From: Dysidea avara
Lineage: Eukaryota; Porifera; Demospongiae; Dictyoceratida; Dysideidae
NCBI RefSeq assembly: GCF_963678975.1
Contig: NC_089281.1
Coordinates: 29,848,559 to 29,912,558 of the forward strand
DNA: 64,000 nucleotides
Direction: 5' to 3'
Position 1 is the first letter of the stretch, and each line of letters begins with the position of its first letter. A program made the translations under genes and the position numbers. The notes beneath the pieces are model-generated. The model worked only from the letters and a program-made list of their open reading frames with translations. It was not told the DNA's origin and made no database searches. Positions 59,201 through 64,000 of this stretch are shown in pieces.

Positions 59201-60658
59201 CAACATGTGGTCTGTATTAAAGAAGTCTCAGGAAAGCTATAGTGCATGTGTCTTGATTTAGGGTACAATACTGAAGAAACTGGAGGAGATTGGATTAGAC
59301 AAGAACACAGTAAGCAAATGATGTCATTTCTTACCTGTGAATCCTTGTGGTCATTTTTCAAGGTTGTCTTCTATGCTAGTGACAATGGAGCACACAATAA
59401 AGGGTAAAAATGTTCTTACTTCAATAATGTCATGGTGATGTCATGATGATGTCATGGTGATGTTATTTGTGTGCTATTACATTTGTGTTTTACAGAGGTC
59501 ACAGTTACAAATTTTTTGAGAGTTCTGGTCCCTTACGAGGTTTCAAGAGGAGTGTTCATGAAGGTGGAGTTCGTTCTCCTCTACTGATAAGATGGGTAAT
59601 GTCGTGTATCCTACATAACTGGTTGTACATGTATAGCACTTATTGTAGCCAGGAGTAACTAAACCTGGAACAGTATCAGAACAACAGTGGGGCTTCTGGG
59701 ACTTCCTACAAACTGCGGTAAGTCAAGTCCTTAAATCCTTTAATCTTGTCAAGTTTGACTAGGAATTACTTATCTCATATTCATTGCAGGCAGAGATTGC
59801 TGAGGTTCCTACTAATTCCCTACCTGACAAGTTGGATGGGTACTCACTGGTCCCTACACTGAAAGGAAACAACCAGGAACAACCAGAGTATGTCCCTTTA
59901 GCATTTCATGTCATACAGGAGTCATCATAGCATTATAGTACTTTACCAAATGTGCTCACTCAAAATAATGGAACGTTGAAAATAAAGTTATTTTTTGCCA
60001 TCATGTTCAGGCTCCCTGAAATTTATTTTACTTTGACCTTTCCTAGTGTCATGCATGCACTCTAATAATAGCCGCTCTGGAAAGGAAATTAAACAATAAC
60101 AATACTATACCAAGACTAATAAAGTTCACAAGATATACAGAAAGTTCTATACTGTATTCACCTGCACAGCCGGTACGTAGTACAGACTTCAATGCATACT
60201 CACATTTTAGGTACATCTATCATGAGTATTGTCATCCTAATGAAGACCACAAGGGATGGGGACAAGGGATCAGGTTTAAAAACTGGAAATCTGTCAGGTA
60301 AGTGCTGCAAGCTGCACTACACAATGAAGCCTCATTTTCAAGAACCCAATGCATGAACAACAACAAACAACAAGTGCAAGATTTCAGTTCAGTCTGGTTA
60401 TACATCTTGTGCAGTTAAAATACTGAACACTGTTCTAAATATTCCACTGCACTGTTACTAGCTACTATCACACACACACAATCCTTATCTCACTGTTACT
60501 ATAGATACAATGCTAATGACACTACAGTGGAGTTATATGATCTAGAAGGTGACCTCTCAGAGACTAACAACTTAGCATCACAACATCCTGATGTGGTCAA
60601 GATGGCTATAAACTACATGAACACTGCTCATGTGGATGCTAACTTTTGTGGACACTGA
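56235..60658 (+). CDS. Secreted/lysosomal arylsulfatase
   Basis: Fifteen exons: 56235-56310, 56355-56512, 58389-58521, 58571-58683, 58732-58816, 58862-58974, 59028-59093, 59162-59209, 59262-59309, 59363-59403, 59496-59595, 59649-59717, 59790-59887, 60211-60297, 60505-60658; 1389 nt, 462 residues. A signal peptide (MRILVIVYLVLKIVDA) precedes NLLFILADDLGYGD with metal-binding D26 and D27. The sulfatase signature CAPSRCALMLGR has Cys71, the residue converted to formylglycine in the family. Further core motifs: GYHTALVGKWGLG, FTTPHAGG, YASDNGAHNKGG (D287, N288) and HEGGVRSPLLIRWPG. The length fits type I arylsulfatases (arylsulfatase A or GALNS-like); the substrate cannot be assigned. The T of the usual T-G-R/K in the signature is L here. 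Exon 6 requires the donor at 58975; the nearer one (58964) would bring a stop. Confidence 0.93.
56513..58388. other. Arylsulfatase intron 2
   Basis: 1.9 kb, the longest intron of this gene. It contains a copy of the dispersed repeat family at about 57280-57860 (gcttgattttttt-type block, ctttgtcctcc block) and an aaacaagggagttccccctc fragment near 57932. It ends with a strong hairpin at 58332-58373. Confidence 0.6.
58332..58373. repeat. Near-perfect hairpin just upstream of a splice acceptor
   Basis: ctatcaagagttaataatag and ctattattaactcttgata form 18-20 bp arms around a 2-4 nt loop. It ends 15 bp before the acceptor of arylsulfatase exon 3 (58389). Confidence 0.85.
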
Positions 60659-62399
60659 TGAAAAGTGTTGAGTAATTAGCACTAAATGTGTTTTATAGTA
60701 CATGCAACTATATAATCATATCATGTCAACTGTAACAGCTACAAAGCTAAATGCAATGAATTGCCTGAGTCAATAAATATATATAGCAGTATATTTTTTG
60801 GGGGGAGGAGGAATATATTACACATGACCATTATTCAAATTTTTAAGGGAGAAATTTTTGGTTCTACAGGATCTTTTATGCATTAAGCAATGCCATTTGG
60901 ACTAAGCTGCATAAATTTTCTAGGATTGGAGCCAATTCGTGGAAACGTATCCCCAGAAATATCTTGCTATACATTACATATTAGTGCTGAAACAAGCAGC
61001 AATTTTTACTATTCAAATAGTTGTCAACAAAACGACCGAATATTCAATTATTCTTTGAGTTTATGCTTCTATTGAACAAGTACTGAAACCTTTTGTTAAG
61101 GAGCAAGGTAAAACCTAAGAGCTATCTTTCCTAAAATAGAATTTTTACATACATCACTTCATTTACAATCTTAAGTTTCAAGACTGGCTTTTCCATCTGA
61201 ATGAAGTGTACAAAGTGATAACAGTTATTCAAATAGTGTGTTAACGAATTGAATAGTGTCATATACCAACCGAATATTATGAGTCAAATAACCGAATAAT
61301 TGTTTCAGCACTAGTATGTATATATAACAGCATATCATGGTAATGGCAAACAATATTGTATATAGACTACATTTTGTCATAATAATGAAGTAATACTTAT
61401 TAGCAAAGCAAGGGGATGGGGTCTGCAACTCTAACAAAATCAGTTTTTAAATTTAAAATTTAATAGATTAATTATAGACTGCATGAATAAGTAAGTGAAC
61501 AATATAACTATAGCAATCAACATCAGTCAAAAGTAGTTAGTGGCTTATAGTATTATGATTTTACTTAAAAGAGTTTCCTGTCTGACATGATGGAAATAAA
61601 AATAAATAAATAAAAATAGGCAACACTGCAATATATTGCATGCAAGTATTTTCTATATCTAGTGTTCATCACATAAACCATATACACATCCTTAACTATT
61701 ATGAGTGGTTGAAGTTACAATGGCCATGAATTGCACCTGCATGGATGGTTTGTCCTTACAGTTGTGCAATTAGGTAAACCAGACTGTTGCTATACTTGCT
61801 ACTACTAACGTTAGACTGGAATAACGCATGATTTAATTATTGTGGTGTTCTTGTTGGTGGCCACAATAGCCCACCACCATTCAATTTCAAGTGCACTTGA
61901 CAACAACTATTGGACAACAGCTATTGAACAACAACTCAATAAACATAGTGGTAATTATGTGGCGGAGTGCTATGATGGTGTAGTGACCAGAACTAATTCA
62001 CTGGACCAACAGTTGTAATGGTCCATCCTTTTTGAAAACCACACTGGTAGCTACCAAATACATCATACTCTCCTCCCATGGGAAAAGTTGAGATACATAG
62101 CCACTGGCTACATCTGTGTGTATTTCTAGGCATCTAGCAAGGAGAACAACTGTAACTTTAGGTATATTAAACCAGAAGACTAAGCAAAAAGACCGTAATA
62201 ATACTAAATAGGCCAGAAGACCGTGACTTGTGTCAACGCAAATCTATATTTGAATTGATTTACATTGGTGTTATACATTTTTCCTAACATGGAATGAATT
62301 ATAAATAGTAACACAAGTCAACATGCTTACATATAAAAGCATGTAACAAAAGCTGGTGCATGCATTAGTTAGTTGAGGAGCTCCTCTGTACAGTTCAAC
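60659..62399. other. Intergenic region between arylsulfatase and the fibrinogen-domain gene
   Basis: AATAAA at 60772-60777, 114 bp after the arylsulfatase stop, is the likely polyadenylation signal. Otherwise one hAT MITE (separate entry) and no recognised gene. A TATAAAAG at about 62332-62339 lies 60 bp upstream of the next ATG and could be a TATA box. Confidence 0.6.
60982..61313. mobile_element. hAT-type MITE with TAGTGCTGAAAC ends
   Basis: TAGTGCTGAAACAA at the left and TTGTTTCAGCACTA at the right are a perfect 14-bp inverted pair. The interior has repeated ATTCAAATA / CCGAATA words. The target duplication is degraded. Confidence 0.82.
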
Positions 62400-63143
62400 A
62401 TGTTCCTTACCATGATGATCATGTCAATTGTGCTACTAGGAATGGTGATGGCTGATGGTTGTCCTATTGAGCATGTGTCAATAGTTAATGGAAGTTGCTG
62501 TGAGGTGAAAAGCAGCCCGCTAGAATTTAAATTTAGCTTTTCAAGGTCTCATGTGTACAACATCGTACATTTTTGTGGTGACTGTAAACTTACAGCTGAA
62601 GGATACTGTGATGCTTATTCAGCAGGTGGAGGCTGGCTTGTTATTCAGAGGAGACAAGATGGAAGCGTTGACTTTAACAAAAACTGGGCAGATTATGAAA
62701 ACGGATTTGGTAGCTTGACTGGGGAATTTTGGTACGGATTACGTGCCATCCATTGTTTGACAAGCCAAAGAGTATGGCAGATGCGTATTGACTATACATT
62801 TACTGATGGGACAAAAGGTTATCTGTCATACAGTAACTTTAGAGTATGGCCAGCTACTGAGAAATACAAACTATCAATATCAGGATATAGTGGAGTGACA
62901 AGTGATCCATTTAGTACAGTACCAATTAATGGGATGAAGTTCACAACAAGGGATAAGGATAATTCAATTGCTAACTGTGCAGTAGCTGCTGCAGGTGGTG
63001 TAGCTGGCGGATGGTGGTACAATAATTGTGCTCACATTTATCCTAATCATCAATTTCACAGACTACCAGTAAATTTTAGTGGGAAGGTGTATGTTCTTAA
63101 GTTTATGGAGATAAAAATAAAGCCAAAACAATGTATTGTTTAG
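62400..63143 (+). CDS. Secreted fibrinogen-related domain (FReD) protein
   Basis: Single exon, 247 residues from the first ATG (62400); the frame is open a few codons upstream but without ATG. MFLTMMIMSIVLLGMVMADG is a signal peptide. A short Cys-containing spacer (CPIEHVSIVNGSCCEV) precedes the fibrinogen C-terminal domain from about residue 55: GYCDAYSAGGGWLVIQRRQD, FNKNWADYENGFGSLTGEFW, YGLRAIHCLT, then GGWWYNNCAHIYPNHQF and a terminal VLKFMEIKIKP, which is the standard FReD end. No collagen-like or coiled region is seen, so it is not a ficolin in the strict sense. FReD proteins are often secreted lectins, but ligand binding is not shown here. A second, broken copy lies at 53639. A possible TATA box is at 62332. 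Confidence 0.93.
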   Translation: MFLTMMIMSIVLLGMVMADGCPIEHVSIVNGSCCEVKSSPLEFKFSFSRSHVYNIVHFCGDCKLTAEGYCDAYSAGGGWLVIQRRQDGSVDFNKNWADYENGFGSLTGEFWYGLRAIHCLTSQRVWQMRIDYTFTDGTKGYLSYSNFRVWPATEKYKLSISGYSGVTSDPFSTVPINGMKFTTRDKDNSIANCAVAAAGGVAGGWWYNNCAHIYPNHQFHRLPVNFSGKVYVLKFMEIKIKPKQCIV

Positions 63144-64000
63144 ATCCTATCTACATGGCTATGTGCTGATTGTTGTTTGCTGAATGTATATGCACATGTA
63201 AAAATTGAATTAGATATGATTGGTACATGTTAGCTAGCTGTAATTAAATAAGTAATAACTAGCTTATAAGCTAGTTATTATAGTGCTAGCAGAGCTATAC
63301 GTCTGCTTTATACTTATCTTAGAATAAGTTATTTATCCTGTCAGCAAATAATAATAATGAAGAGTTTTAGCTATAATATGTAACAATATAACCTTATATC
63401 CCCAAATATTCAAAAGAAATTCATCTAAATTTATCCAGTTACGACTCCATTATTGCCAATCCTTATTCTCCGGAACTCACTGCCCCAAAATGTGATCACT
63501 GATTATCGGTAGTATCAATAGTCACGCAGATCGCAGGATGGGGTATTTGGGGCTCCCCCCTTTGTGCATGCTTCTTTTGATTGAATTACTAATTTACTTA
63601 CGTTAATTGATTGTACATTTAATTAATACCAGGACATTTGCACCGCTGTAATAAAATAATACATAAATATTTTAGTCTGTGTGACTTCTAAGGCATGCAT
63701 GCACTCACTAATACAGTTTTCTAGATTTAGTGTAAATTGGGGTTCATTGCATGGGGTAAGAATGACCACCTCTATGTGTGGGTTCACCAGTCATAATAAT
63801 TACAAAAAAAAGTAAACAAAACAATTAAGTAAATAAGAAGTTTTAGAATTATAGCCATAAATAGTAGGGAAATAAGAGAGGGAGGTCACCTACACCTGAA
63901 GATAGCTATACTAATCCTTAATTCAGTTGGGTACTCTAACCCCTAATTGATTTGATCCCTAGTTTTGGGGGGACAGCAGGTGGTATAGGGAATCGGCCTG
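63144..64000. other. 3' flank of the FReD gene to the window end
   Basis: ATTAAA at 63243 may be the polyadenylation signal. A perfect 28-bp palindrome at 63253-63280 (taataactagctta and its mirror) follows. Near 63870-63900 a gagggaggtcacctacacct block repeats sequences at 49869, 50824 and 57935. No gene seen. Confidence 0.55.

Noticed and set aside
62373-62399. Extension of the FReD protein to 62373
   Set aside because: Begins at TTG; the ATG at 62400 opens directly into a good signal peptide.

Overview
The window is from an AT-rich, intron-dense metazoan nuclear genome. Coding exons are split by many short GT-AG introns, TTAGGG-type telomeric repeat occurs, and there are many small DNA transposons and minisatellites. 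Gene content (fibrinogen-domain secreted protein, arylsulfatase, POLM/TdT-like polymerase, SNM1A, FIGNL1, ANKRD53-like protein) and the mix of compact gene spacing with heavy simple repeats suggest a basal marine invertebrate, most likely a demosponge. That taxonomic guess is inference; no sequence search was possible.

Layout. 1-5368 (minus): the 5' nine exons of FIGNL1, running off the left edge, with introns holding a dead LINE and four MITEs. 5449-6591 (plus): an intronless gene for an unrecognised glutamine-amidotransferase-like protein, divergent from FIGNL1 across 80 bp. 7274-15012 (minus): a complete 17-exon DNA polymerase X gene of the Pol mu/TdT type. 15085-15387 (plus): SMIM8, divergent from the polymerase across 72 bp. 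15445-16590 (minus): cyclin J, convergent with SMIM8. 16764-40857 (minus): a complete nine-exon SNM1A/DCLRE1A nuclease gene whose seventh intron is 20.6 kb long. That intron holds five intact proline tRNA genes plus decayed copies, a 38-copy 23-bp tandem array, a short telomeric-repeat tract and an approximately 8-kb, approximately 170-copy 47-bp minisatellite with higher-order structure. 40858-44257: repeats. 44258-52897 (plus): an ANKRD53-like ankyrin protein in four exons. 53639-54030: a broken fibrinogen-domain gene copy. 56235-60658 (plus): a complete 15-exon secreted arylsulfatase. 62400-63143 (plus): an intact single-exon secreted fibrinogen-domain protein.

How the genes relate. Three genes act in DNA repair by family knowledge: FIGNL1 (RAD51 regulation), Pol mu/TdT-like (end joining) and SNM1A (crosslink repair). 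They lie within 41 kb, interleaved with unrelated genes, so this is proximity and not an operon. Exon coordinates given below were built by hand from GT/AG junctions, reading-frame continuity and family similarity; total lengths divide by three in every complete gene. No bacterial-style operon, CRISPR array or phage element is present.
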